64,000 nucleotides of DNA from Pseudobacteroides sp. (GCF_036567765.1 NZ_DATCTU010000036.1:1-64000); one strand, 5' to 3'; counted from the first letter of the stretch, positions 38,455 through 47,928 are shown. The notes: generated by a model from the letters alone, not told the origin. A program made the numbers and translations.

Positions 38455-38930
38455 AATATTATTGCCTCCCTGTCATCCTTGGTTTTTTCCTCAAATATCG
38501 TTCCCTTATCTTTATACTTTTTCAATACAAAATGTGTTGCTGTGCTTAAAACATATTCTAAAGGAGCCAGCTTCTCGGCAACAAACAGTGCAACTTCCTT
38601 CATTGTTTTCCCTTCGACAATTACAGTCAGATCAAAGCCTCCTGACATAAGGTAGCAGGCCTTAACCTGAGGATATCTGTATATTCTCTCCGCCACCTTG
38701 TCAAACCCCTCTCCTCTCTGGGGAGTTACCTTAAGCTCAATCAATGCTGTTACGCTCTCTTTCCCTGTTTTCTCCCAGTTGATCATTGCAGTGTATCCAG
38801 CGATTGTATTGTCTTCTTCATACTTCTTAATGCTCTCTCTTACTTCGTCAACAGTCTTCCCAAGCATAACCGCCATCTGCTCTTCTGTAAGTTTGCCATT
38901 GCTTTCTAATAGTTCTAAAATCTCTTCCAT
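38451..38930 (-). CDS. Lrp/AsnC-family transcriptional regulator
   Basis: A 159-residue feast/famine regulator with an N-terminal winged helix-turn-helix (LTEEQMAVMLGKTVDEVRESI) and a C-terminal RAM ligand domain (about 65-140, including CYLMSGGFDLTVIVEG). Such proteins bind amino acids and act on biosynthesis or transport genes. It is the first gene after a T-box, and its stop overlaps the aminotransferase start, so it may sense the product or substrate of that enzyme. Confidence 0.93.
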   Translation of the reverse strand: MEEILELLESNGKLTEEQMAVMLGKTVDEVRESIKKYEEDNTIAGYTAMINWEKTGKESVTALIELKVTPQRGEGFDKVAERIYRYPQVKACYLMSGGFDLTVIVEGKTMKEVALFVAEKLAPLEYVLSTATHFVLKKYKDKGTIFEEKTKDDREAIIL

Positions 38931-39033
38931 TCATCATCTCTCCTTTTATTTATTATCGTTATTATATATACCGAATTATAGTCTATATATTATTTGCACA
39001 AACACGCCGTCATACACTAAAATATCTTGGACA

Positions 39034-39312
39034 TTAAAAAAACTCCTTCCCCAAAAAAGGGGCGAAGGAGTATTCCGCGGTACCACCCTAATTAGCATTT
39101 AAAATGCCATCTCAACCGGTACAAAATATACCGTTCCTCTATAACGCGAGGTTCCGTCATCTTCTAATGTCCGAAATGTTAATTTAACATATAACATCGG
39201 ATTTCTCAAAGTGAATCTCAAGGGCTGCTTTCTATATAGTCCTTTGTTAGACTTCCACCATACGCTAACTCTCTTAAAATTGTCTATATATACTCTTCCC
39301 TGTCATTGATAT
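39034..39312 (-). promoter_or_regulatory. T-box riboswitch leader of the Lrp-aminotransferase operon
   Basis: The minus strand has the T-box core AGGGTGGTACCGCGGAATA (39071-39089), then a terminator hairpin (ACTCCTTC / GAAGGAGT with GC-rich top) and seven T. Upstream are the Stem I blocks GAAGAGTA and AGAGAG. The specifier region reads GAGATTCACTTTGAG: TTC (Phe) is followed by the usual purine, while ATT (Ile) fits the spacing seen in the thrS leader. I favour Phe but cannot settle it. Confidence 0.9.
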
Positions 39313-39344
39313 ATAACCTTATTAAGACTTTTAATATATATTGT

Positions 39345-39373
39345 ATTATACGAAAACGAAATTAAAATTTCAA
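39345..39373 (-). promoter_or_regulatory. Promoter of the Lrp T-box leader
   Basis: On the minus strand TTGAAA (39368-39373), 17 bp, perfect TATAAT (39345-39350), about 30 nt before Stem I. Confidence 0.8.
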
Positions 39374-39413
39374 CAATTTTTTAAGGCAAACAAAATCGCT
39401 TGTGATTTTGTTG

Positions 39414-39866
39414 TTAATTATCTTCTTCATCCTCATCATCAATAACTTCTGTAATCTGCTGTTCAAATTTCTTAAGCCTTTGTATAACTTCAGTCTTAAG
39501 ACTCTTTAGTTCTCTTCTCACATCAACCAGTTTTTCTTTTTCACTTTCGATTGTCTGCTCCAACTTTTTCTTTTCTTCCAATGCTTCCTTTCGAGCTTCC
39601 TCAATAATAGTTTCTGCTTTTTCCTTAGCTATTATTATTGCGTCAGCTATCTTAACCCTGTCTTCATTAACCTGTCCCATTCTTCTCTCAAGGTCCTCAT
39701 ACTTGATACGAAGCTCCCTGTTTTGATTTTTAAGCATTGAAATTTCATTGTCCTTCTGTTTTAGTCTATCATCAAACTCCTTAAGCATTCTTTCAATATA
39801 GGCGTTTACGTCAGATTTTGCAAAACCACCTAAAAATGAACTTCCAAACCGTTTTTCCCCTGACAT
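39414..39866 (-). CDS. DivIVA-like coiled-coil protein
   Basis: A 150-residue protein. The first 35 residues (SSFLGGFAKSDVNAYIERML) resemble the membrane-binding start of DivIVA/GpsB proteins. Residues 30-135 are a nearly unbroken coiled coil rich in Glu, Lys and Arg, and the end is acidic (DDEDEEDN). DivIVA proteins mark curved membrane at poles and septa. It is shorter than B. subtilis DivIVA; its exact role is uncertain. The ATG has GGAGG upstream. It is the nearest gene upstream of the T-box leader on the minus strand. Confidence 0.82.
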   Translation of the reverse strand: MSGEKRFGSSFLGGFAKSDVNAYIERMLKEFDDRLKQKDNEISMLKNQNRELRIKYEDLERRMGQVNEDRVKIADAIIIAKEKAETIIEEARKEALEEKKKLEQTIESEKEKLVDVRRELKSLKTEVIQRLKKFEQQITEVIDDEDEEDN

Positions 39867-39917
39867 TTGTACTGCCTCCTCTATGTATAGTAGAATCGTA
39901 TTTAAATAAAGTTATAG

Positions 39918-39953
39918 CTATGAAAGGTGTATGAGATTAGCCACTTTTCATAG
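39918..39953. repeat. Inverted repeat upstream of the DivIVA-like gene
   Basis: CTATGAAAGGTG (39918-39929) pairs with CACTTTTCATAG (39942-39953), one wobble, 12-nt loop. A closely similar pair lies at 43389-43444. Confidence 0.55.
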
Positions 39954-40079
39954 TTCAGTATAAAATTGATTAAAATTCATTTCAGCTATCAATTTATATT
40001 TGATTCACCTATACATATTCAATACAAATTCGAAAAATCCTCTTTTTTATTCTAATTATATTAATTATTTATAAATTAA

Positions 40080-40409
40080 TTATAAATTCTTATCTATAAC
40101 CTCTTTAAACTCGTTCTTGGATCGGCTGCCTACAACTTTGTCAACAATTTCCCCGTTTTTAAACACTAATATGGTCGGAATACTCATAACTCTGTACTTT
40201 CTGGTCAATTCCCCTTCATTATCTACATTAACCTTGCAGACCTTTACCTTTCCATCATATTCATCAGCTAATGAATCAATTATTGGTCCTATGGTCATGC
40301 ATGGCCCACACCATGAAGCCCAAAAATCAACCAATACCGGCATATCTGATTTCACAACCTCACTCTCAAAATTATCCTTACTAATTATTAACACCTTTTC
40401 ACTAGCCAT
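40080..40409 (-). CDS. trxA: Thioredoxin
   Basis: A 109-residue thioredoxin with the redox motif WASWCGPC, the cis-proline segment MSIPTILVF and the usual fold length. It reduces disulfides in the cytoplasm with a thioredoxin reductase, which is not nearby. The start at 40409 is set by GGAGG 7 nt upstream; an upstream in-frame ATG overlaps that site. It appears to be a single-gene unit. Confidence 0.96.
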   Translation of the reverse strand: MASEKVLIISKDNFESEVVKSDMPVLVDFWASWCGPCMTIGPIIDSLADEYDGKVKVCKVNVDNEGELTRKYRVMSIPTILVFKNGEIVDKVVGSRSKNEFKEVIDKNL

Positions 40410-40521
40410 AGAAAATCCTCCATTCATTTAATAAAAACATTATAATAAATATTAATTATAATTATATTTTGTAAATTATATTACTTTTTACCCTAAGCCC
40501 TAAAAGCTAAACAAAAATGTT

Positions 40522-41547
40522 TTAAAAGCTGTCCACCATTAGTTTATTATTATCTGAATAAACTATATAATTATCCAGTATCTCAATAAATTCACCTTCA
40601 TATTTAGTCTCCACACTATTTTTCAAGTTTATAACCACTTTATTCACTTTATCAATCATATAAACACCCCCGCCCTTTGTAACAAACAAATGGTTTTTAT
40701 CACAAGGAGTTTTAAGGTTTATTTCATACCATTTGTCGTCTGATTCCTTATCCTGCTTACTGTATAGCAGTTTGGTTATTTTACCGCCGGAATCCTTATT
40801 TCCTACATAAAGGTTATCCTCAGCATCAACACCTATAAGAAACACTTTATCTTCGGTTGATATACGGCTTTTGCTTTTCCGCTTTCCATCCCACACCATT
40901 ATCCTTCCGTTTCCTTCATCATAAAACAGCTTATCTGAAAGATTGGCTTCCTTAATGGTTGATGAGCTATCAAATATCATTATATAGCTTAAATTGTCCA
41001 TAATATCATATTTATAAATCCTTGCCCTTGTGGAGCTTGTTTGTACTTTTACATAAACTACGTTGGTCAGAGGTGACAGTTCTATGTCTTTAACCTCACT
41101 GTTTTTTGCCAAACCCGATATTACGGGATAATCGTGTATAGTTCCTGTTTCAATATCTTTAGTAAGTACATTAATTTTACCTGCAGCATTGCTTACAGAA
41201 TATATTATAATATTCCTGTCGGGCAACCACTTATAGTAGTTTATATCACCATTGGAGCCTTCTATGATATCTTCCGATTTTTTATTTTTCAGGTCGTATA
41301 CATGTATCTTTCCGGATAATAACCATGCTGCATGATTACCGTCATAGGAAACCTTATGCAGAGATGTTCCATCTTCTATTTTCACGCTTTTCTTCTCATT
41401 TTCCTGTACTTCATCACTTACCTCATAGCTGGTGGCTTTTATCTCGTGCTCCTTTAACAAATAATCATAATTGAAATATGCAAGGACTGCTATTTGAAGC
41501 ACTACTGAAAGAATAATCCATTTATAGACCCTTTTTAAAATTTTCAC
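40522..41547 (-). CDS. Membrane-anchored protein with a probable beta-propeller
   Basis: A 341-residue protein of no named family that I recognise. One N-terminal membrane helix (about 11-26) places the rest outside. From about 60 on, repeated short strands of the type GNHAAWLLSGKIHVYDLKN, WLPDRNIIIYSVSN and GVDAEDNLYVGNKD resemble the blades of a TolB/WD-like propeller. It overlaps the upstream glycosidase-like gene by 4 bp (ATGA), so the two products are made together and may work as a unit at the envelope. Confidence 0.72.
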   Translation of the reverse strand: MKILKRVYKWIILSVVLQIAVLAYFNYDYLLKEHEIKATSYEVSDEVQENEKKSVKIEDGTSLHKVSYDGNHAAWLLSGKIHVYDLKNKKSEDIIEGSNGDINYYKWLPDRNIIIYSVSNAAGKINVLTKDIETGTIHDYPVISGLAKNSEVKDIELSPLTNVVYVKVQTSSTRARIYKYDIMDNLSYIMIFDSSSTIKEANLSDKLFYDEGNGRIMVWDGKRKSKSRISTEDKVFLIGVDAEDNLYVGNKDSGGKITKLLYSKQDKESDDKWYEINLKTPCDKNHLFVTKGGGVYMIDKVNKVVINLKNSVETKYEGEFIEILDNYIVYSDNNKLMVDSF

Positions 41548-42593
41548 TTCTTTCCACCAGCCTTCCCGGGAACAACCATGAATACAGATGCAACAGCCCG
41601 TTCTCCCAAACCGTCGGAAGGTTTGTTAATAATTTTTCCATTAAAATACATGGTAGTCGAAGAGCCTCCATCGAGATTAACCGCATTTTTTGCACCATAC
41701 TTCAAGAATATATCCTGAACATCGCGAAGAGTAGCTCCTACAGAACCAGCTCTTCTTCCGTCAATTACGAGAAGTATGACTGTGCCGTCGTCCCTTTGTC
41801 CTATAGCAGTCCTAGGTGCTATTCCCCAACCGCCGTCACCTCTTTTTATTGTATTCTGGCCGTTTACAACCAGGGGAGGTCCGAAGCTTACACCTTCCTT
41901 TACCCCATACTCATTTATAAGCTGATTTACAGAATGTTTGCCCACAATCAACATTTGATCGGTAAATGCAGCAGTGTCCTGCTTAGCAGTATTGCTTTTC
42001 TGATTAATAACTATTTTACCATCATGTATAATATATCCCATAGGTGCACCACCGGTGCCTGTCCATCCCACATCCATAAACCCACCTGCATTTATTGCAG
42101 CAATAGCCCCATTTCTTTTAGCAATGGAGCTGGTAGTCTCACCGGATTTTGGAAAGTTCTTTGAATAACCTACTTTAACTCTTGAAGGATCGTACACAAG
42201 CATAAGCTTTCCTATAAAACTTCCTCCATCTATATTATAAACTTCTATTTTGTCATCATGATTTGAGCCGAAATTTAGTTTCTGAATAACTCCACCATTA
42301 TCCAGCGGGTCCTCGGCAAAGCTACTGGATACAATTCTATTGATGGCCTCATCGCTTAAAAAAAACTTGGCAATATACTGATGCGTAAAAGTATTCCATG
42401 ACATCCCCGTTATTGTGCCCTTCACATTTTCAAAGGGCCCATAAAAAATCAATATGGGCAGTGTTACACTGGTAAATACTATCTCAAAAATCAAAAATAT
42501 CAGTATATGGGTTAATATACGCCTCTTCTTACTCTTTTTAGCTGTAAGCTCACCACCAAAGTTCTGGTCATTTTTTAATCTAAACTTCCTCAC
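41544..42593 (-). CDS. Membrane-anchored phosphodiester glycosidase-domain (NAGPA-like) protein
   Basis: A 349-residue protein with one N-terminal membrane helix (about 27-48) and an extracellular NAGPA/DUF2233 domain. Family signs are RNGAIAAINAGGFMD, GGAPMGYIIHDGKI, APRTAIGQRDDGTVILLVIDGR and the closing NLDGGSSTTMYFNG. Relatives cleave or bind phospho-linked sugars in exopolysaccharide and cell wall. The start is the GTG at 42593 with GGAGGGAG 6 nt upstream. It is coupled to the propeller protein downstream. Confidence 0.9.
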   Translation of the reverse strand: MRKFRLKNDQNFGGELTAKKSKKRRILTHILIFLIFEIVFTSVTLPILIFYGPFENVKGTITGMSWNTFTHQYIAKFFLSDEAINRIVSSSFAEDPLDNGGVIQKLNFGSNHDDKIEVYNIDGGSFIGKLMLVYDPSRVKVGYSKNFPKSGETTSSIAKRNGAIAAINAGGFMDVGWTGTGGAPMGYIIHDGKIVINQKSNTAKQDTAAFTDQMLIVGKHSVNQLINEYGVKEGVSFGPPLVVNGQNTIKRGDGGWGIAPRTAIGQRDDGTVILLVIDGRRAGSVGATLRDVQDIFLKYGAKNAVNLDGGSSTTMYFNGKIINKPSDGLGERAVASVFMVVPGKAGGKK

Positions 42594-42701
42594 TTGAGAC
42601 TCCCTCCAAAATTGGTACATATGTCAATGAATTTTCTATATATTCACATTGTCTTATTTCAGAATTAATATCATGTTTTAAAAATTTGCATATATATAAC
42701 T

Positions 42702-43112
42702 TTACAATCTACTATCTAAAATGTAAATATCCAAAGTTTTGTGAATTTTTTCAAATATTAGCCCCGCTGCAAACCACCAGGGAAAATAATCCAATCTTAT
42801 TAAACCATCAATGGCATAAGGACCTTTATATATCCAAGGCTTAAGGTTTATAATATTTTCAAGTATAAAACCTGTAGCATATTCTATTCCCCATATGACA
42901 AAAACCCAAATTATTCCCCTGATAATCCACCTCCACCTACTTATTATATCATGAATGGGTTCAAGAAAAACCGCCAATCCGTATATAAAAAACATCCAAA
43001 GGTTAGTAAACCCGCTTAACCTCAAGTCTCCCACCATTAATGAATGCAATCCTGTCCATATAACTTCCGTATTCCATCCTATTAATCCATAAATAATGTA
43101 TCTTTTTATCAT
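42702..43112 (-). CDS. Small multi-pass membrane protein, CmpB-type (PF06541-like)
   Basis: A 136-residue protein with four hydrophobic segments. The start IIYGLIGWNTEVIWTG and the pattern EYATGFILE and PYAIDGLIRLDYFPWW are those of the family often labelled putative ABC transporter permease. No ATPase gene is adjacent, so that label is weak. The start at 43112 is uncertain, as no clear ribosome site is seen. Confidence 0.7.
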   Translation of the reverse strand: MIKRYIIYGLIGWNTEVIWTGLHSLMVGDLRLSGFTNLWMFFIYGLAVFLEPIHDIISRWRWIIRGIIWVFVIWGIEYATGFILENIINLKPWIYKGPYAIDGLIRLDYFPWWFAAGLIFEKIHKTLDIYILDSRL

Positions 43113-43716
43113 ACAATTATTTTTCTTAAATATCAAAATTTTTATTTGAGTAATATTTAGCTTTTCTAGATTTCATTAGTATATTAGATATTAAATTAGC
43201 ATATTAACTAATAAAATATATATTTTTTAAAAAAAGTCTACCAAAATTCCCGAAATTATGATATTATATTTTATATGAATTCTTGATGTCTTTTTTAAGG
43301 CCTTTATATTTAAACAAAGTATTGCATGATACTTTAATATTGTGCTTTAAGGAAGCTAATAAAATGCTTTTCCAAATTGCTTCTTCATTATATGAAAAGT
43401 GAATAGTCTCTTGTATTTGTCAGAAAATTTACACTTTTCATATAGTTAATTGTTTAACTGTTTTTCATAATACGCTTTAAAATTAATATAATTAATCTGT
43501 GTCTAATGTTTCGTGATGGAATTTATTTAGCTGTTTTAATTTTAAATTTACGGTTTTTATTTTTATTACGGAAATCTTTTTGTAATATACTGCAAATAAT
43601 GGATTTTACCCCCAAATACTAAACCTTGAACTAAATTTATTGATTTTTATATATTATGATATTATTAATTAAAAATTGGTAATAATAAATAATACGAAAA
43701 TAAATGGAGGTTGCAT
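43113..43716. other. Long AT-rich intergenic region with an inverted repeat
   Basis: About 600 bp without a gene. It holds a perfect 13-bp inverted repeat, TATATGAAAAGTG (43389-43401) and CACTTTTCATATA (43432-43444), related to the pair at 39918-39953. The right part should contain the glgP promoter, but AT-richness leaves several candidates. GGAGG before glgP is at 43706-43710. Confidence 0.6.
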
Positions 43717-46284
43717 ATGTATCTTTTAGGAAAGATAAAAGTAACAGCTGTAATACCACAAAAGCTTAACAGGTTGAATGATATTGCATATAATCTATGG
43801 TGGTCATGGAACTCCGATGCAATAGACCTTTATAGAGAAATCGACCTGGCTCTTTGGGAAAAGCTAAATAAAAACCCTGTGAGGTTTTTGCAGGAAGTTA
43901 GCCAGAAAAAGTTGGAACAAAAGTTGAACGACTCTGACTATATGCAACGTTATGAGGAAGTTGTAGCAAGTTTTGATCGTTATATGAGTGAAAAAAATAC
44001 TTGGTTCAATAAGAATTATCCTGATAAAAAGGATGATATGATTGCATATTTTTCAGCAGAGTATGGCTTAAATGAAGTATTGCCTATTTATTCAGGCGGT
44101 CTGGGTGTTTTGTCGGGCGATCATTGTAAATCTGCAAGTGATCTGGGAATACCATTTACCGCAATAGGACTTTTTTATAAGCAAGGCTACTTCAGTCAAA
44201 GAATCAACTACGACGGATGGCAGGAAACCAATTTTACCGACTTAAATGTTTCCCAACTGCCAATAACTCCTGCACTGGGTAAAAACGGAGAGAAAATATT
44301 CATAAATGTAGAACTGCCAGGAAGGGTAGTCTTTGCACAAATCTGGCAGGTTAAAGTTGGACGTGTCAGTATCTACTTTATGGATACCGATGTTGAACAA
44401 AACAACGCAAGCGATCGTTGGCTGACTTCCAGACTTTATGGCGGTGATCAGGAAACAAGAATTCAGCAGGAAATATTCCTGGGTATCGGCGGAATAAGAA
44501 CTTTAGAAGCATTGGGCATCAAAGCTACAGTGTATCATATGAATGAAGGCCACTCGTCCTTTATGGGTCTTGAGCTTATGAGAAAGCTTATACAGGAAAG
44601 CAAGATTCCTTTCAGGCAGGCGAAGGAAATAGTATCATCTTCATCCATATTTACAACTCATACGCCGGTTCCTGCAGGTAATGACGTATTCCCAATCCAA
44701 ATGATCGACAAGTATTTTAGTAATTTCTGGGGACTTTTGGGTATAAGCAGGCATGAATTCCTAGACCTTGGCCTTAGGGTAGGAGAGCATCAGAATTTTA
44801 ACATGACGGTACTTGCTCTTAACCTGTCCGGAAGAAAAAATGGTGTAAGTGAATTGCACGGTGCTGTTTCAAGAAACATCTTCAACAATGTGTGGCCCGG
44901 GCTGCCTGAAGAGGATGTTCCTATCACACATATCACCAACGGAATACACACCTTGACCTGGCTTTCACCGAGCATTAAACATATATTTGATAAATATCTT
45001 GATGCCGATTGGAAAGAAAGGTTGTATGACAGATCTGTCTGGGATAAGGTTGATAACATTCCTAGTGATGAGTTATGGAAAACCCACAGCGTATTAAAAA
45101 CCAAAATGATCGGTTATATACGCAGCAAGTTGAAGGAACAGAAAATTGCAAACGGTGAATCCGCAGAAAGCATAAAAGAAGTAGATTCTGTTCTGGATTC
45201 CAATGCACTTACAATAGGTTTTGCGAGAAGGTTTGCCACATATAAACGTGCAAATCTCATATTCAGAGATGTTGCAAGAATACTTAAAATGTTAAATAAT
45301 CCGGAGATGCCTGTGCAGATAATATTTGCTGGTAAAGCTCATCCTGCTGACAGGCCTGCTCATGAAATTATTAAGAACATTAACGATATTGCAAAACAGG
45401 AAGGCTTTAAAGGAAAGGTCATTTTGCTTGAAAACTATAATATGACCCTTGCAAGAATAATGGTCCAGGGCGTAGATATTTGGCTCAATAACCCAAGACG
45501 TCCTTTAGAAGCCAGTGGAACCAGCGGACAGAAGGTTTGTATCAATGGTGCTATCAACTTCAGTATCCTTGATGGCTGGTGGTGCGAAGGTTATAACGGA
45601 AAAAACGGCTGGGCAATCGGCGATGACACATACTATGACAATGAATATAACCAGGATAACGCTGACAGTGAGTCAATCTACAGCATACTGGAAAATCAGA
45701 TCATACCTACTTACTACCACCGTGATGAAAACGGCATACCGGTAAAATGGGTTGATGTAATGAAAGAATCCATAAAGTCATTAACTGCCCAGTACAGTAC
45801 CCATAGAATGGTTCAGGAGTATAACAACAGATTCTATATACCTACAATGGAAAGGGTATCTAAAATTACGGCCAACAAGTTCAGTTTTGCAAAGGAATTG
45901 GCTGATTGGAAAGCAAATATTGAGAAAAACTGGTCACAGGTACAGATTATCTCCGATAAAACCATGAACCAGCTTAAAGAACAAAAAACAAAATCCGGCG
46001 ATACCATTAAGATCAACACATCCGTTTATCTTGGCAGCATTGATCCTGAAATGGTAAAAGTAGAAATATACTACGGTGCTATAGGCAGAAACAATATGAT
46101 TGAAAGTGCTGAAGTTATTGAAATGAAGCTTGATGAAAAACTTGAGTACGGCCTGTACAGGTATAGCTCAGACATTACTTTCACCGATGGTGGGGAGTAT
46201 GGCTATACTTTCAGGGTTACTCCATACCACCCAGATCTAATAAACAAATTCGAAATGGGTTTGGTAAGATGGGTGCTTCAGTAA
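43717..46284 (+). CDS. glgP: Alpha-glucan (glycogen) phosphorylase, GT35
   Basis: Releases glucose-1-phosphate from glycogen or maltodextrin. The 855-residue protein is the short bacterial type: an N-terminal DUF3417 region (LNRLNDIAYNLWWSWN), the EYGLNEVLPIYSGGLGVLSGD segment, HMNEGHSSFMGLE, and the phosphate/PLP site EASGTSGQKVCINGA. In this family a PLP-linked lysine serves catalysis. The C-terminal 100 residues form an extra beta-rich domain. The ATG at 43717 has GGAGG 6 nt upstream; a TTG two codons earlier is rejected. It ends in a strong bidirectional terminator. Confidence 0.95.
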   Translation: MYLLGKIKVTAVIPQKLNRLNDIAYNLWWSWNSDAIDLYREIDLALWEKLNKNPVRFLQEVSQKKLEQKLNDSDYMQRYEEVVASFDRYMSEKNTWFNKNYPDKKDDMIAYFSAEYGLNEVLPIYSGGLGVLSGDHCKSASDLGIPFTAIGLFYKQGYFSQRINYDGWQETNFTDLNVSQLPITPALGKNGEKIFINVELPGRVVFAQIWQVKVGRVSIYFMDTDVEQNNASDRWLTSRLYGGDQETRIQQEIFLGIGGIRTLEALGIKATVYHMNEGHSSFMGLELMRKLIQESKIPFRQAKEIVSSSSIFTTHTPVPAGNDVFPIQMIDKYFSNFWGLLGISRHEFLDLGLRVGEHQNFNMTVLALNLSGRKNGVSELHGAVSRNIFNNVWPGLPEEDVPITHITNGIHTLTWLSPSIKHIFDKYLDADWKERLYDRSVWDKVDNIPSDELWKTHSVLKTKMIGYIRSKLKEQKIANGESAESIKEVDSVLDSNALTIGFARRFATYKRANLIFRDVARILKMLNNPEMPVQIIFAGKAHPADRPAHEIIKNINDIAKQEGFKGKVILLENYNMTLARIMVQGVDIWLNNPRRPLEASGTSGQKVCINGAINFSILDGWWCEGYNGKNGWAIGDDTYYDNEYNQDNADSESIYSILENQIIPTYYHRDENGIPVKWVDVMKESIKSLTAQYSTHRMVQEYNNRFYIPTMERVSKITANKFSFAKELADWKANIEKNWSQVQIISDKTMNQLKEQKTKSGDTIKINTSVYLGSIDPEMVKVEIYYGAIGRNNMIESAEVIEMKLDEKLEYGLYRYSSDITFTDGGEYGYTFRVTPYHPDLINKFEMGLVRWVLQ

Positions 46285-46304
46285 AACCTATGATCTTATT
46301 ACAA

Positions 46305-46339
46305 CTGGAGAATAAAAACAAAACGTTTTTATTCTCCAG
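46305..46339. terminator. Bidirectional terminator between glgP and the HD gene
   Basis: A perfect 15-bp stem (CTGGAGAATAAAAAC / GTTTTTATTCTCCAG) with a 5-nt loop and T-runs on the plus side. It overlaps the last codons of the convergent HD gene. Confidence 0.8.
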
Positions 46340-47114
46340 CTGTTTTTTGGGCTATATAGCCTTTAAGCAATTCATATACCTTTAAAATTTCATCTGTCTT
46401 TGGCATTGAATTTATAATGGCTTCTAAATACCCCTTTTCCCTAACTTTTACAAGGGTATATTTGTAATTTATGTCATAAATCCATGAAAGCCTCAAAAGC
46501 TTCATGTCGTCAGACGACTTGACATCGCTGTATTTTATGTTTTGAAAATTCATAATGCTTTCCAGCACATTTCCGGATACCCCATAGATCTTTGCTGATT
46601 CTCCCACCTTTAAATGCTCATAGTTCTGGGGGTTTTGGTAGAAATCCGACAAAATACCCAATATATCAAGCTTGTCGGCGTCCCTAATAAGTCTTGCAAA
46701 AGTCAGAGCCTTTAAGTCTTCCATCTCCGGCAGGCTTAAAGCATTATGATTACGGATTGACATTATGACAACATCTCTTTCATAATTGGTAAGCTTATTT
46801 AATATATGTGTCTCATTAAGAACTTTTATGCCCAGCTCGGAATGATTCTCCGATCTGACGTCTGAAAAAGTTCTATATTTTGTAAATTGCTCAAACCTTC
46901 CAATGTCATGAAATAAGGCAATGGTATTTGCCAGGGCACGGTCTGATTCATCAAGTCCCAGATCTTTACCAATAGAGATAATATTTGAACATACCCTCTT
47001 TGTATGCTCTTCTTTTAACTTCAGATTAAAATTTATTTCCTCATCATCAGAATAAAATCCTATTACATAATTTGTAAAAAAATTGTCCATTGATTCAAAT
47101 AATCTTCTATCCAT
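46329..47114 (-). CDS. HD-domain phosphohydrolase
   Basis: A 261-residue HD-domain protein. The metal site is seen as ALFHDIGRFEQF with preceding His (HTKRVC), a following HSELGIKVL and a distal Asp (RDADKLDILG). HD proteins of this form hydrolyse phosphomonoesters or cyclic nucleotides; substrate is not known. There is no GYP motif, so it is not a c-di-GMP HD-GYP enzyme. The start at 47114 is fixed by GGAGG 6 nt upstream. Confidence 0.88.
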   Translation of the reverse strand: MDRRLFESMDNFFTNYVIGFYSDDEEINFNLKLKEEHTKRVCSNIISIGKDLGLDESDRALANTIALFHDIGRFEQFTKYRTFSDVRSENHSELGIKVLNETHILNKLTNYERDVVIMSIRNHNALSLPEMEDLKALTFARLIRDADKLDILGILSDFYQNPQNYEHLKVGESAKIYGVSGNVLESIMNFQNIKYSDVKSSDDMKLLRLSWIYDINYKYTLVKVREKGYLEAIINSMPKTDEILKVYELLKGYIAQKTAGE

Positions 47115-47275
47115 CGTCTTCCTCCGTTTATAGTAATTCCTCTTGTAATATTTTAGCACTACAAATATAATAATATTATTCGAATTTAATAATCTTACAT
47201 TTTGGACTGGGATCTGTCAAAATTATTTATTTATCACTAATAATATATATCATCTTTTTAAGGAGGGTTTTATTT

Positions 47276-47884
47276 ATGAAGCAAAAAATAACTATTCAAG
47301 ATTTAAATTCCCTTACTCCAGAACAAAAGCAAAATCTCAATTCCCTGTGGAAGCCAGAAAAATTTGACCACGCTGTAGCATCCATTTGCAAGGATATTAT
47401 TAACGAGGTATATGAGGATTATGAATTTGTCATAGGGGATATTAAAATATATAGTGGTTATAAGATCTTACTTTATGATATTTTAAGTACATCTGAAGAA
47501 GAGTTGGAAGATTCGGGATCAGAAGAAGCTTCCATAAACTCAGATAGTGATTGTTCCTCACCAAAAGGCACTGAGGATAATAATTTTGACGAAGATGGAG
47601 CTGATGAAGACCAGGGTTTCGAGTCTTCAGATGAAATGGGTTTAGATTTTTACCGGCCTATTTCTTTTATTAAGGATGAGTGCCTGCCACTCCTCACTAT
47701 CGGACAAATGATTGAAATTCTACGCAAAAATAGCCCTACAATCGGACAATTTTACTTGTTTGCCGATGCAGGTGATAACTTCTGTGAAATAGGCAACAGA
47801 TCACATTCAAATGACTATGGATTTGATTTGGAAAGCAACGAGCTTTGTGATGTCTTATGGGAACTGATAAAGAGTACACTATAG
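47276..47884 (+). CDS. Acidic protein of unknown function
   Basis: A 202-residue protein I do not recognise. The N-terminal 75 residues (QDLNSLTPEQKQNLNSLWKP onwards) and the C-terminal 70 residues (ECLPLLTIGQMIEILR onwards) look like two parts of a folded domain. They are split by a 55-residue tract made mostly of Glu, Asp, Ser and Gly. No signal peptide or membrane helix is present, so it is cytoplasmic. The ribosome site AAGGAGGG is strong. It is a single gene between convergent units. Confidence 0.78.
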   Translation: MKQKITIQDLNSLTPEQKQNLNSLWKPEKFDHAVASICKDIINEVYEDYEFVIGDIKIYSGYKILLYDILSTSEEELEDSGSEEASINSDSDCSSPKGTEDNNFDEDGADEDQGFESSDEMGLDFYRPISFIKDECLPLLTIGQMIEILRKNSPTIGQFYLFADAGDNFCEIGNRSHSNDYGFDLESNELCDVLWELIKSTL

Positions 47885-47928
47885 GACATAAACAAAATCT
47901 CAGAGGGATTTTGCTTAGACATTAAAAA

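Noticed and set aside
42702..43112. True ABC transporter permease
   Set aside because: The family label is by similarity only; there is no ATPase partner nearby, so I keep it as a membrane protein of unknown role.
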